Shown here piece after piece: positions 46,137 through 56,730 of a DNA stretch of 64,000 bases. This stretch comes from Erpobdella octoculata. Taxonomy: Eukaryota; Annelida; Clitellata; Hirudinida; Erpobdellidae. The position numbers and the translations under genes are program-made. Positions within the stretch are counted from its first letter, which is position 1. Each line of letters opens with the position of its first letter. The stretch lies in the NCBI GenBank assembly GCA_963978895.1, contig OZ022247.1:19156410-19220409 (forward strand), read 5' to 3'. The notes below the pieces were generated by a model, which worked only from the letters and a program-made list of their open reading frames with translations, did not search any database and had not been told where the DNA came from.

Positions 46137-46411
46137 TTTCAATATCTATATACTTATGTTAACTTCGATACAGATATGTTAACTTATATATACTTATGTT
46201 TACTCCTATACACTTATGTTAACTTTTATTTCTCTGTCTCGGTTCGTATCTGAATTTTCGTTTATAGGTCGTCCAGTTAGCGGGAAGTAATTCCCTTTGG
46301 ATGAACCTTTTGAGCACTTGATTTTTTTTTCTTTATTTATAACTTCACTGTTGTACTTGTTTTGTTTCGTGCTCAATAAATGTTCAAAAAAAAAAAAAAA
46401 AAAAAAAAAAA

Positions 46412-46651
46412 CATACATACATAAACACACACACAGACACACATACATGCACATACACATACATACATACACACACATACATACGCACATACATATAGAT
46501 ATATATATATAGTTCCCGCTCGCTCACCCGCTCCGCTCCGCTCATCCTGTGACGGATTTCAAATTTTTTTTCTCTATATTTGATTCCTTTTGACTCTCAA
46601 GGTTGTGTGAAAATTTCATTACGATCGGATGAATGGTGTAGCAATGCATAA

Positions 46652-46687
<36 letters not shown>

Positions 46688-46713
46688 CATACATTCATTT
46701 TTATATATATAGA
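46412..46713 (-). other. Right part of the split Helitron
   Basis: ACAT/ACAC repeats, then a GC-rich block (CCGCTCGCTCACCCGCTCCG), a (TA)n run and the Helitron 5' terminus. The 94-codon and 71-codon frames here are repeat artefacts. Confidence 0.6.
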
Positions 46714-47405
46714 TTAATGAACTACTGTTATAAAAGTTTGGCGTTATTCTCAGATTGGATATTCATTTTTCAGTCTTTGAAAAAATGCTTAAAATTGTGA
46801 GAAACTTGCATAAATATTTACAATCAAAACTCGTACATCTTCTATCGTTTTAACTCAATAGTGATAAATGTAAAATTTGTTAATAATAATGAAGCCTATT
46901 TGTTTAAAATTTTGGATAATAAAATAGATTTTTTACAAAAAACTTAGTCAATTACCACGCACATTTAGAGTTTTTATCCTCAAATAAAAGTTATTGTCAA
47001 AGGGGCCCCAACAACTGCGCTATTTGAACAACAACAAATCTTTTCATTTTTTTCCATGCGTATGTAATAAAATTTCGATTTTTTTTTCAAACAGGATCTG
47101 CAATATTAATTCAGAACAACAAATTTAATTGAGGATATTTGGAAAAAAACAGCAATGTGTCCATATAGTTGCACTTTACGGTATTTATGACAACACGACA
47201 CAATTGGGTTTTTTTTATTGAAGTTGTTTTAATTTAATGTTCACAAAATATTGATTCAAAACTGTTTTTTTTAATTTATAAAAATAAATTAACTATGTAT
47301 ACTTTTTGAAGTCTTAGCTTAATAATTTGAACGTTTTTGATAATATAACAAAGGTTTTGGATATAGAGAAAACGGCTGGTAAACAAATAATAATAATATC
47401 GAAAA

Positions 47406-47444
47406 AAACACCTCAACTTTAGGTGTCGAAAAGCATAAAAAATT
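47406..47444 (+). promoter_or_regulatory. PSE-TATA unit 26
   Basis: Core AAACACCTCAACTT (47406-47419), 16 bp TAGGTGTCGAAAAGCA, TAAAAAATT. The core and spacer form an inverted CACCT...AGGTG. Its inverted paralogue is unit 2. Confidence 0.55.
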
Positions 47445-48628
47445 GTAATTTAGTTAAGTTGAAAGGGCAGTTGAAAATATCGTATAATATTTTTGGGGTG
47501 CAAGTTATTAGTCCCGGTATGACTGAGGGCTATAAAAAAAACGTTTGTTATAGGTCCGGTTTTTGCTAGGCTTGTTTGCTCGCAAAAGTTTTTAAGCTGG
47601 TAAACATTAACTTGAATCTCAGATGCAAATATACTAGCGATAGATAACTTTGATGCTGTAAGAAACTTTGAAAGTCAGTTTTTGAAGTTCAGAACACAAG
47701 TTAGCAGGCTTTCATACTGTTCATACCAATTAATATCAGTTGAGTAGTAAGTAAAGTTTTAAAAAAAGTCAACAGCAACAGCAATTGTATATTCTTATAT
47801 TTCGGAGAGTGTCAGAAATTTTTGTTTTGTTTGGCTTTAAATTAATAAACGATTTTCAATTTTCCGATTTAAAAACCTAATACTGACTTATTTCAAATTT
47901 TTAAATATTTAAGCAACACACGTATCTTTTATTGAATCGCTTGAACAATCAATGAATTTTTAACAAAAACTAAAACTGCAACGGTTTGTTATTATAAAAC
48001 TTGTTAAATCTTGAAATAAATAATTTTGCATCTATTGCTTTTCTAGGGTTTACTTGTTTAACAATTCTGATAATAAATCAAAACGTTTTAGAATATCAAC
48101 AATTTGTTTTGATAATTATACATTTTTTCAAGTATAAAATTTATAAAACTAAATGTTTTTCACAATCTGATAGTTTTCTTAGAAGTAAGTTTGTTTGTTT
48201 TTTTTTTAATGGGTACGTTTTTTCAATGAACTACATTAAGTACAATTTTTATACTGTTATGTACTTGATAAATTTGAAAACGTATTAAATTAATACAATA
48301 TCTTGAAACTTTTAATTTTTTCTTAAATTATTGTTGAACATAGCAGTTTAAAGTGATTTTTTGAATTTTAAATGGCTGTTATGAGTTTTGTCAACAGTGA
48401 CATGGTAAACTGATTTATATTTGTGCTGCAATTTTGATAATTCAGAATGACAAATTGTCTTTGTGTTACAATAAAATTCAATTTAAACAGTTTCAATTTA
48501 GACTAATGCATTTCTTAAAATCCCTGATAAAGATAATAATTTAACTGATAATTTTTTTTAAATTTGATCTTTCTTCACTCACATTTTTTGTTTTGGTATC
48601 AGCAGAATTTATTTATAATAATTTCGCG

Positions 48629-48697
48629 AAACACCTCCAACTCTTGGTGTCCACCGGATTATAAGTGTCAGAGGTGTTGCAGCAGCTAGCTTGCAGT
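48629..48697 (+). promoter_or_regulatory. PSE-TATA unit 27 (class B)
   Basis: Core AAACACCTCCAACT (48629-48642), 16 bp CTTGGTGTCCACCGGA, TTATAAGTG (48659-48667), GCTTGCAGT at 48,689-48,697, 30 bp after the TATA start. A hAT fragment begins right after GCAGTC, so the variable transcript part is replaced. Confidence 0.75.
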
Positions 48698-50072
48698 CAT
48701 GTTAAGGTTACGCAGGATGTGCTGTGCTGTAATGGGAAAGTGTCAAGAACTATTGAGTGCAGTAAATCGGAGCAGCAAGGCTGCAGACATATGTGAAGGA
48801 AAGAAACTGTTTGTGCCTGGACAAACCCGATGGAATACAAAGTTTGATGCTATTAGTAGAATTGTTGAACTGGGGGAAAAACTGGCACAATTATCTGATG
48901 CTCTCCAATTGCCTCATTTTAATAGGAATGAAATGGATTTTCTGAGTGAATATAGAACTGTTATGCAACCATTAGCTATGACGCACGATCAGCTGCAAGG
49001 TGATAAGAATTGTTACTATGGAATGCTACTTCCTAAACTAATGCAGTTAAGATATAAACTTCAGAAGATGCAAACAGAAGGGGCATGTTGGTGTGTAGTG
49101 CTTTAGTAGGATCCATACTTTCTGGTATAGCAAAAAGTTTGGCTCATTTTTTAATTTTGATGTTAGTGAGCCTTGTGTTCGACAAGCGATAATGGCAGCT
49201 GTTTCACATCCTTGTTACAAGTTGAGATGGGTTGCACCAGAAAATCGGGAAAATGTTACTCAAATGTTTCTTCGAGCAGCTAGGCGCTTCGCTGAGCAGT
49301 CAGTTGAAGTTACTGAAGCAGATGTCAACCAGTTGACAGATTATGCAGCTGAAGAAGACTATGGGGTTGATCAAGCTTCAGTTCCTGCAGAACCAAAAAA
49401 TTCCATACAAATGCAGGTACTGAAATAATTTTTTTCAATAATTGATTAGACAAAAACAATTGTAATTTAAATGTGCATTTTATTAACATAAGTGTTTTAA
49501 TTTTATAATCATGACAGTAACTTTCAACACATAAAATTAGCATTACTGCATGCTCTGCATTAAAGATAATTTACATGCAGTTAATTCTTTATCGTCACAG
49601 GTGTTGTCATTTCTGTCAGATACAGACTGCTCTTTGCAGCATCTTGATTCATACCAGATTGTCAGGAAGATGTTCGTGTACTACAACTACAACACACCTA
49701 TTCCTTCATCTGCACCTGTTGAGCATCTGTTCAATATAACAGGTTTGATTGAGACGCCAAGAAGAAACAAATTTTATGATGCAATTTTTGAGAAATTAAC
49801 AATTTTGAAGCTAAACCAAAGCATTTTTTGAAATAAATATTTTTGTGACTTGTAATGACTTCTAGAAGAATTGTCATCAGTAGCAATTTTAATAAGCGCA
49901 ATCTTTTTAGTAAGGATTTCATGATTTTAAATCATCAAAATCATGATTTTGATTTGAAATCATTTTTGGTGGAAAAAAAATGATTTTGATTTTGATTTCA
50001 AAATCACTCTGAAGTGAATGATTTTGATTTTGATTTCAAATCATTTAAAATGTGATTTTTTACCCAACACTG
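48698..50072 (+). mobile_element. hAT element, 5'-truncated
   Basis: The right end TTTTTTACCCAACACTG is a hAT-type terminus (CAGTGTTGGG when reversed), preceded by subterminal repeats of TGATTTTGATTTGAAATCA. The left terminus is missing and the fragment starts 39 bp after the TATA start of unit 27. Immediately right of 50,072 begins a LINE remnant. Confidence 0.7.
48699..49831 (+). pseudogene. hAT transposase C-terminal half
   Basis: Blocks in order: CEGKKLFVPGQTRWNTKFDA (the TRWNS-like motif), FLSEYRTVMQPLAM, CYYGMLLPKLMQLR, then after a frameshift AAVSHPCYKLRWV, then the dimerisation domain PIPSSAPVEHLFNITGLIET and PRRNKFYDAIFEKLT. An intron with GT-AG ends (49,417-49,600) joins SIQMQ to VLSFLSD in frame. 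The N-terminal finger and the first catalytic Asp region are absent and the frame is broken, so it is not functional. Confidence 0.75.
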
Positions 50073-50697
50073 CTGCCATATTTTTCCAAATTATTTGAAA
50101 AAATCGTATATATTAGGCTCTATCATTTTTTAAGTTCAAATTCAATAATTAATATTTTTTAATTTGGTTTTTGAGCTGGCTATTCCAGTTACATGCTAAT
50201 AATGCAAATGTATGACGAGGTCTCTCAAAATTTAGAAAATAATTATTTTTGTATATAGGTATATTTTTTTATTTTTTATATTTGCAGATGACACTAATGC
50301 ACTAACAGCAAATAAGAATCTTAAAGACTTAATTAGTAAAATCAATACCGAACTGAAATTAGTTTCGGACTGGTTTAAAAGTAATAAACTATCACTTAAT
50401 GCAGCAAAAACTAACTTCATAGCATTCCACAAACATCGCTCTACGCTTATGCCAGCAGCCTCTATAGAACTTTTTATTGAAAACTCTCGGATAATTAATG
50501 TATCTTCCACTAAGTTTCTAGGAGTATATATCAATGAATTTCTTACATGGGATGATCATTTAAGTAGTGTATGTAAAAAAGTTTCTCGCAATATTGGTGT
50601 TCTCTATAAGTCTTCTCATCTATTAAGCAAATCTACTTTACTTACTAATACTACTCTTTTATCTATCCATACCTCAACTATTGTATTATTATATGTA

Positions 50698-51716
50698 AGC
50701 ATCTGCGTCCCGATATCGTTATCTCGGATTCAATCGATATTTCAAAACGATACGGGAGATCCCGTATCGCCATTGAAACAATACAGCCTGCGGAAGAAGT
50801 CTCGTATCGATATAATTAGCGATACTAAAAATTTCATTCCCGATAAAAATCCCGAAAAAATATCGAAATTTTTTTAAAATATTTTCCAATAAATAACGAA
50901 AGTTATACATATTTAATTAACGATTGTCACAACTGTGAATATTTGCAATTGATTCATCAACATTGATTAATTAATCTACCTATTGACAGAAGTTTATAAC
51001 TATTATCATCCCCACTTTAAATTCGGTTTTCCAGACAGCCTGTAGCCCCATTATTTACTATTTTTAGTCTGGAAACCGGCAGCAAAAAAGCCACGCTCCT
51101 CTTAGGCTGCTAGTCGAGCTCTGCATATTACTGATACTACAAGCCCTACAAGGCAATCGTACTTGCTGACATCGATGACTATTATTATTAATGAGAATAA
51201 TGAGTAATGTAATAGTAATGATCATTCTATGTTTATGTTTTGGTTTAGTCTGTTTCATAAACTTATTTTTTCAAATTTGTTACATAGAATTGGAATGATT
51301 ATTTTAGTGTTTCGATATCCGTAATTGACCGTAATAGTAGCTAATCTAAGATATATCTTTATAATCTCGATGATATTCTTGGTTGTGTGTGAGTATGTGT
51401 GTGCCACCTGTAGTGTGCACGACAGTGCCGTAGCCCGTAGCCCGTATCGTCTGCAGCTGGAATTCGAAACTTTCTCAGCTTCTTTCTTGCTATTGCTAAC
51501 CGCATTCGCCATCGCCTATAAATAAACACGCTGGGTTTTTTTCACTTTCTTAATTCTTGCATAGAGGCACTTTCTCGTGTTTGTCATCATTATCATGCCG
51601 CGTCACCGGGGTGAAATCTGGGAGTACTTTGAGGAAGAGACGGTCACGCAGAAAGTCAATGACAAGGATGTAGAAGTAAATCTTGCCAGATGCAAAGACT
51701 GCGGGAAACAGTATCA
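50698..51716 (+). mobile_element. Insertion carrying a hAT N-terminal exon
   Basis: Interrupts the LINE. GTATTATT (left) and GTATCATT (right) may be a mutated 8-bp duplication. The left part is rich in CGATAT/ATATCG and GATACGGGAGATCCCGTATC palindromes. The right part is GC-richer with CCTATAAATAAACACGC upstream of the reading frame, a possible core promoter. Confidence 0.5.
51595..51716 (+). pseudogene. BED-type zinc finger fragment of a hAT transposase
   Basis: MPRHRGEIWEYFEEETV followed by NLARCKDCGKQYH: the aromatic W..F and the C-x2-C pair fit the first half of a BED finger, the usual N terminus of hAT transposases. The His/Cys second half is lost where the LINE resumes. It is not the missing half of the 48.7-50.1 kb element as far as I can tell. 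Confidence 0.55.
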
Positions 51717-52559
51717 TTTTAATTTAATCTTAGTAATCTTAATTATATGGTGCCCAACATTCAAGAAAGCAAGAAGACAGTTATCAACCTTGCAGAAACG
51801 GTGCATAAGAGTCATCTTTAAGGCACCTTGTTTTGTCTCTGTTTTCACATTTTTTGACCAAGGACAATTGTTGAAATTGGACCAAATTTATATTTATCAA
51901 GTTTTAATTTTTATGTTTAAATATTTTAATAATGAATTACCGCAATGTACATTCTAACAACCTACGTATAGTAGATAATGTTAGAATAGGTACTTATAAA
52001 ACTAATCTTCAATAATATTTCATAAAATACCTAGGCCCAAAGATTTGGAATAATGCGTTTGCAAATCTAAATATGTCTTCTTTAAAAACCTTCAAAAAGT
52101 CAGCAAAGGTTTTCAGTGTAAATAAAAACTTAGATTGCTATACGAACATCTTATTATAATTTTACCTCAATTTTTCAAATTTTTTTATGACATTTCAGTT
52201 TTCTGTTGACTTTTTTTTGGATTCTATAATGACTTTGTATTGATTTTATTTGTTTAGAGTGATTACAACATTTTAAGGTTGATAGTTGATTGTCTCGCGG
52301 AGGTAACTCCTTTCATTAACCTTGTTGAATTAATAAACGTTTAAAAAAAAATTAATAACTGTAAATACAATTATAAAAAATGTCATTATTGAACTATTTA
52401 TATATAGTGTTGTTTCAAATGATTAAAAAAATTTTACTGTCGCATCTTAGATTGCAAATTAAATATCAACGCATATCTCATTCTATTTTTGTAAAAATTT
52501 AATTCAATTTATTTTTCGGTTTAACTGTGGCAAAAATATTCTACTTAATTCGAGATGAA

Positions 52560-53110
52560 GTACTTTCCATGTTTTTTTCAAATTTTAAATTGGTTGTATT
52601 TAATCCACTAATAATACATGAAACAAAATATTACTAAGCAAAATATTTTCAAATGTTTTCTTTGTGTAACCAGAATATGTTTATGATTAAGCAAAACACC
52701 TCTGACTCTCGGCGTCCAGATGCTTATAGATAAATTTTATCGGAGTACTGCTTCAGACAGCTTGCAGTAGCGAAACATTTTATGATTTTCAGTGTAAGTC
52801 CACATGCGGAATTCATAACTATTTCATAATAATAAAGTAATATGTCGTCTATTTATAATTTATTAATGAAATACTGTTGGGCGTTATTTTCTGATTAGAT
52901 ATTTATTTTTCATCTTTTTAAAAAATGCTTAAAAACTGTGACAAGCTTGCTTGCATAACTATTTACCATTAAACCTTGTAGCTACAATTTTTATCGTTTA
53001 AATTAAATATTGATAAATATGAAATTTGTTATTCATAATTAAGCCTAATTATTTGAAATTGTGAATAATAAAATAGACTGCCTTTAAGAAATAAAAGAAT
53101 TGATTGATAT
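52560..53110 (+). repeat. Class A module, uninterrupted copy
   Basis: The cleanest copy of this module: upstream ATACATGAAACAAAAT, unit 28, then CATAACTATTTCATAATAA, ACTGTTGGGCGTTATTTT and GCTTGCTTGCATAACTA. Use it as the reference for the empty sites of the SINE at 31.8 kb and the Helitrons at 38.8-46.7 kb. Confidence 0.75.
52694..52781 (+). promoter_or_regulatory. PSE-TATA unit 28 (class A)
   Basis: Core AAACACCTCTGACT (52694-52707), 16 bp CTCGGCGTCCAGATGC, TTATAGATA (52724-52732), GCTTGCAGT from 52,760, TTTT at 52,778-52,781. TACTGC and GCAGTA around TTCAGACAGCTT can form a 6-bp hairpin across the presumed start. Confidence 0.75.
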
Positions 53111-53561
53111 AACAAAGTTTATTAGTTCAACATTTTTATATTACTTATTGTGTCAGTCATAAAAACATACAAAATTTAAATTTTAAATAAATCACATACA
53201 ATAAAAATATATAAAAAAATTCAATTGCTAAATTGAAGTTTTCTAAACATGAAAACAACTTTTAAACAAAAAAAAATCATAGCCTTAATTTATGCGACGC
53301 CATTAAAAATTGTATTCAAAAAACGAAAGATGGTCCAAAACGTGTCAATTGTTCTTTTTTGTTCTATGTTTTTTTGTATTTCAAGATTATTGAATTTTTT
53401 AAACACGACTTTAAAAAAAATTAGTTCTAAATTTAGATTGCAATGTGTATCATCGGTACAAATAAACACATCCAAACACTCGCTAACAAATGCAAGCGTG
53501 TATAAATCAGTTTAAAGTTTTCGCTATTAAATCCAATTTGTTTGGTTTGCCTGGTAATGAA

Positions 53562-53600
53562 AAACACAACTGATTGTGAGCATTCAAAATCTTAAGAATC
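53562..53600 (+). promoter_or_regulatory. PSE-TATA unit 29 (class C)
   Basis: Core AAACACAACTGATT (53562-53575), 16 bp GTGAGCATTCAAAATC, TTAAGAATC (53592-53600). A truncated twister-SINE sits 43 bp after the TATA start, and the class C mark ATAGCGGTTGAAA follows it. Confidence 0.6.
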
Positions 53601-53634
53601 AAAAATGTCGAGACTGCTTTTTGATCCAATAGCG

Positions 53635-53685
53635 TTTTTTTTTTATTATAGTTTTACACTTTTACACCATATGTTTTAAGACGCT
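53635..53685 (-). mobile_element. Twister-SINE copy 7 (3' fragment)
   Basis: Only the last ~50 bp (GGTGTAAAAGTGTAAAACTA then TAATAAAAA on the minus strand), flanked by CAATAGCG (53,627-53,634 and 53,686-53,693). The 5' truncation with a target duplication is a hallmark of LINE-type insertion. It is the only copy in the opposite orientation to its unit. Confidence 0.7.
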
Positions 53686-53961
53686 CAATAGCGGTTGAAA
53701 ATATCTCAGTTAGAATTCTCCACATATAATATCCGAAGGGTGTTTGCATTAATTGAGCTTCATTCATTAATTAATCTCACAAGCGCTTTTTGATTTCTTT
53801 TTATACACTTTTACTTAACTTTGTCGTGCGGTGTGCTATCGGTTAATCTAGTAATCGATTATCTACTTACTTTCCGTTTTCAAGTTAAGCTGAAATAAAG
53901 CATGTTATTTTATTATAATGTTTTTATTATAAAATACTAGAGATGGACCGTGAATAATATC

Positions 53962-53985
53962 GGCTCGCAATTAGCGAGGTGGAGT
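53962..53985 (-). mobile_element. Twister-SINE 5' fragment
   Basis: The minus strand reads ACTCCACCTCGCTAATTGCG then AGCC, the P2-P3 part of a twister, with nothing recognisable after it. Its outer flank (53,986-53,998) is the same as that of copy 8. Confidence 0.6.
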
Positions 53986-53998
53986 GTTTTAGATATGA

Positions 53999-54177
53999 TT
54001 TATTGTATTTTTATTGTAATAGTTTATAGTCCTTTACACCAGGTGTTTTAAGACTAAAATGGCTGTATGTTGGAAACACCTAAGTACTTCCTGTCGTGGA
54101 TCTTAATTTGATCTTTTTAACTTTCCCCTCCTCCTTTCTCCAGGCTTGGGACTGGCTTGCAAAAGCAAGGCGGAGTT
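53999..54177 (-). mobile_element. Twister-SINE copy 8
   Basis: 12-bp duplication TTTTAGATATGA (53,987-53,998 and 54,178-54,189). It starts at AACTCC (54,177). Twister part 54,177-54,126 with P3 CUUGC-UUUU-GCAAG, P4 CCAG-UCCCAAGC-CUGG, AGAAA and GAGGG. The tail is AT-mixed rather than pure A. It lies 32 bp after the TATA start of unit 30, same strand. The leftover 5' fragment at 53,962-53,985 lies just beyond its left duplication. Confidence 0.88.
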
Positions 54178-54200
54178 TTTTAGATATGACTAAACAGCTG

Positions 54201-54239
54201 AATTTAAATGCTTTACGGAGTTAACAGTCAGTGGTGTTT
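54201..54239 (-). promoter_or_regulatory. PSE-TATA unit 30
   Basis: Minus strand core AAACACCACTGACT (54239-54226), 16 bp GTTAACTCCGTAAAGC, ATTTAAATT (54209-54201). It is the first leftward unit after the orientation switch and carries twister-SINE copy 8. Confidence 0.65.
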
Positions 54240-54769
54240 CACTTATAACAGGTGGATCACATAATTTTATTAAATCTAAACTGAATTTTAGTTAGGAAAT
54301 CGATTGAAAAAGAGCTTATCCTAGTTAGAAATTTCCTAACAATTGAAATTAATTTATAACAAATACACTTGCTTCAGCTCTAGCTACCTCATCTTATCTT
54401 CATCTTAAGAAACTATTGAGGGAACAGTCAATATTTACGCAACTTTGCACAACAGCCTCTATTGATCTACTTCTAAAGCGCACAGCCAGGAACACCTTAA
54501 GGCGCGTTTCGGTCCCACGTTTGGACCTCTTTTTTTGTAATATAACAGTTCTGCAACTTTTAATACCTCCAAATTCAAATTTAAAACAAATTGCACTTTC
54601 AGACGTCTAGAGGAACAAACTGTTGTTTATGCCTCACCCTCTCATTGTGCAACAGAGGAAAATATTGATGTTTTTATTATTCTAGAAGCAATGTCATAAA
54701 AATTTGTTCGTTCTCTTATAAGCGTGTTTTAATTGTTTTAATGTAAGTACCAGCCGAGCAAATTATTTA

Positions 54770-54849
54770 GTTTTTTTTATTTTCATCTAATCGTCTGATT
54801 TGTTTAGGCCCTTCTAAAAACCCCGGTCAACGCCGGGTAATCCCGCTAG
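54770..54849 (+). mobile_element. Helitron 3' end
   Basis: Reads CTAAAAACCCCGGTCAACGC then CGGGTAATCCCGCTAG and T. The hairpin ACCCCGG-TCAACG-CCGGGT (54,820-54,838) and CTAG end match the Helitron at 41,258, so both belong to one family. The 5' end was not found. The 64-codon frame at 54,416-54,610 may be inside it and is not recognised. Confidence 0.65.
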
Positions 54850-54959
54850 TTAAAAATTAAACAAAAAAACGCCTTTATAAAAAATTGAGAAAAAGTAATT
54901 TTATTGAGGAACACCGTCTAATAAATGAGCACAGCAAGAAAAACTAGAACGTATGATGC

Positions 54960-55410
54960 CACAAAAAAAATCAAAGATAATTCTTAACGTTTAAAACAAA
55001 CTTATTATTTGGATCATGTGTTTTGATTGTTCAGAATCAAGAATTGCAACAGCAAAAAATAAAAATATTTTGTTAGGTTCTCAAGCTTCTATTCTAGGGA
55101 CAGACGCATATTAAGGCTGCGTCGATGAAATGTTTTATCTTGTCCTTCAAATTTTTTCTCGGTAGTAAATGCAAATAAGTTTTATGAAATAACCGTGACC
55201 CATGCTTTGCTATAACTTAGTGCTGTATAATACAGGTGTTTCACATGAAGTTTCAGATGGAAGGTCAAAAGGTTAGAAAAAATGATGAAGCTGATAAATC
55301 AAACATTTCAACAAACTTTCAATGAACAGAATACAATAGAAAATAGTTCGCCTGCATATGTGAACAAAATTGAGTATAGCGACTCCGATAGGCTTTCTGA
55401 ACCGTAAGTA
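54960..55410 (+). repeat. Duplicated exon-like segment, copy B
   Basis: Inverted relative to 6,004-6,600. ATACAG at 55,230 and GTAAGTATT after 55,403 would bound an exon of about 168 bp. Readings MKFQMEGQKV and, one base shifted, NTIENSSPAYVNKIEYSDSD then RLSEP resemble copy A. A frameshift and a stop argue against a working exon. Confidence 0.45.
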
Positions 55411-55415
55411 TTAGC

Positions 55416-55475
55416 AATTTAACCAGCCTCGGATGAACCTCATAGGTCATGTATCGCTCCACCTGCTGCCTCAAC
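55416..55475 (+). repeat. Empty-site copy of the repeat split by the LTR element
   Basis: AATTTAACCAGCCTCGGATG, a CCTCATAGG block and GTATCGCTCC are here continuous, whereas at 62,090-63,718 the LTR element lies between them. Confidence 0.7.
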
Positions 55476-55514
55476 CCCGAAACAGTTTTGTATATATTTT
55501 GATCTGCTTAAATG

Positions 55515-56575
55515 GAAGCGTAGTGTAGTAAACTTGCCGTTGAAACTGCGACGCAAAAAAATGCTCTGCGCATTCGTACTCCGCTGGAGGCGTGGTTTCA
55601 CATATGAAAATAACATCGCTTCAATTAACTTTAGTATAAACAATTTTTCATTCTTTTTAACATTCTGTTTAATTTTAGTATACAACAATTTTTAAATATC
55701 TCTTCGTTATTACAAATTTTCATTTGTTAATCTTGTTTTCTCATAATTTTTAGAAAATTAGAAGTTTGATTATTTACATTTACTCTAGATATTGCTCATA
55801 AATAAGTTTGACTATGTATTAGTCATGATTGTTTTTGTTCATACCTGCTTTTTTTTTGTTTCATTGTGCAATTATATTCTATGATCATTGGTGTTAAGAT
55901 TTTCATATTGTTCTTTTTTTAGAAAAAAAAACTGAAGTTAACAATTTTGTGATGATATTTTAAGAGTTTATCACTTTAAATCTGTTTTTGTTTCATAATT
56001 CAATTCAATTTATTAAAACATTTTTAGAAATGGCCCAACAGCTTCTTAGCAAAATTTTAGCCATGCCATATGAATGCAACATATAAAAAATTAATTTCAA
56101 TTAAGTTTTTGTATATAGTGCATTACAGAAAAATCAAACATGGGCTTTGCTAAATAATAATAAACTGCGTTTGAAGTGTTCCAAAAACTTTATGCACAAA
56201 AATCAGCAATTTAAATCAAATATTTTTTGTATTTAAAAATTTGTGTCTTTAATCAGCAGAACAAAATATTTTCCAAAGATTTTAATTTCACAGATTGATT
56301 CTTCAGTTGGACAGGTTTTTTAGGGAAAATGTTCAAGAGATTAGAACTCTAGTTTGAAAGAAAATCTTCAGCAGGACCAGCCATCACAAATTTGAATAAA
56401 TTAAAGTAAAATCTCTTTAATTTTAATCACTGACTAATTTTAGTGGATAATCCACTCCACTATTGTCTGCTTGGACCAAAATCATATTTTATTAAACAAG
56501 CCGCTTTTATATGTTAATTTATAGCAGAGCATGTTTGCGTCGCAGTTCCAACGGCAAATGTGTAGTACCGAACAT
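55515..56575. repeat. Inverted repeat of about 45 bp, 1 kb apart
   Basis: TTGCCGTTGAAACTGCGACG near 55,530 and its reverse complement CGTCGCAGTTCCAACGGCAA near 56,540, each next to GTAGTA- and ATGCTCTGC-type sequence. The interior is AT-rich without a gene. No clear target duplication, so it may be a solo pair rather than one element. Confidence 0.5.
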
Positions 56576-56691
56576 TCGTATCGTTAATTCTCATCAAGCT
56601 AGAAATGTTTGCAGACTATGTAGAGTTAAACTCGAACTGGGGTCACAAATTTAAACCGCGTTTAGCTTAGCTAAGAAGATGCACCTAAATT

Positions 56692-56730
56692 AAGTTTTAT
56701 GCCGTTTGACGCTTAGAGTCAGAGGTGTTT
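56692..56730 (-). promoter_or_regulatory. PSE-TATA unit 31
   Basis: Minus strand core AAACACCTCTGACT (56730-56717), perfect consensus, 16 bp CTAAGCGTCAAACGGC, ATAAAACTT (56700-56692). Confidence 0.65.

Larger units (their letters stand above)
42039..46411 (+). mobile_element. Full-length, apparently intact LINE
   Basis: 5' UTR of about 300 bp with a doubled block (GAGYCACTCYTTCGAGTCGA at 42,240 and 42,305), ORF1, ORF2, 3' UTR, AATAAA at 46,376 and about 26 A. Both ORFs are open. Target duplication cannot be seen because it went into (ACAT)n. APE-type endonuclease, no RNase H seen, two ORFs and a poly(A) tail place it in the CR1/Jockey-like group of non-LTR elements. The clade is not resolved. 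Confidence 0.85.
41258..46713 (-). mobile_element. Non-autonomous Helitron, split by a LINE
   Basis: The minus-strand 5' end is TCTATATATATAAAAATG at 46,713, preceded by A. The 3' end is CCCCGGACAACGCCGGGTGC then CCCCGCTAG at 41,258, followed by T, with a CCCGG/CCGGG hairpin before CTAG. Both flanks belong to one class A module (TATTTATTATGTA on the left, TTAATGAACTACTG on the right). It consists of (ACAT)n and a GC-rich stretch. No coding capacity of its own is visible. The full-length LINE was inserted into its microsatellite. Confidence 0.75.
50073..52345 (+). pseudogene. LINE remnant, interrupted
   Basis: Pieces in order: FSKLFEKIVYIRLYHFLSSN (50,085-50,150), a gap that removed the middle of the RT, FADDTNALTANKNLKDLISK through FLGVYINEFLTWDDHLSSVC to 50,697, an insertion (50,698-51,716), then STLQKRCIRVIFKAP and LGPKIWNNAFANLN, and a 3' UTR ending TCTCGCGGAGGTAACTCC, TTAACCTTG and AATTAATAAACG plus A-rich tail. 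Catalytic FADD is present but the frame is broken. Its 3' tail is shared with the SINE at 21.4 kb. Confidence 0.75.
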
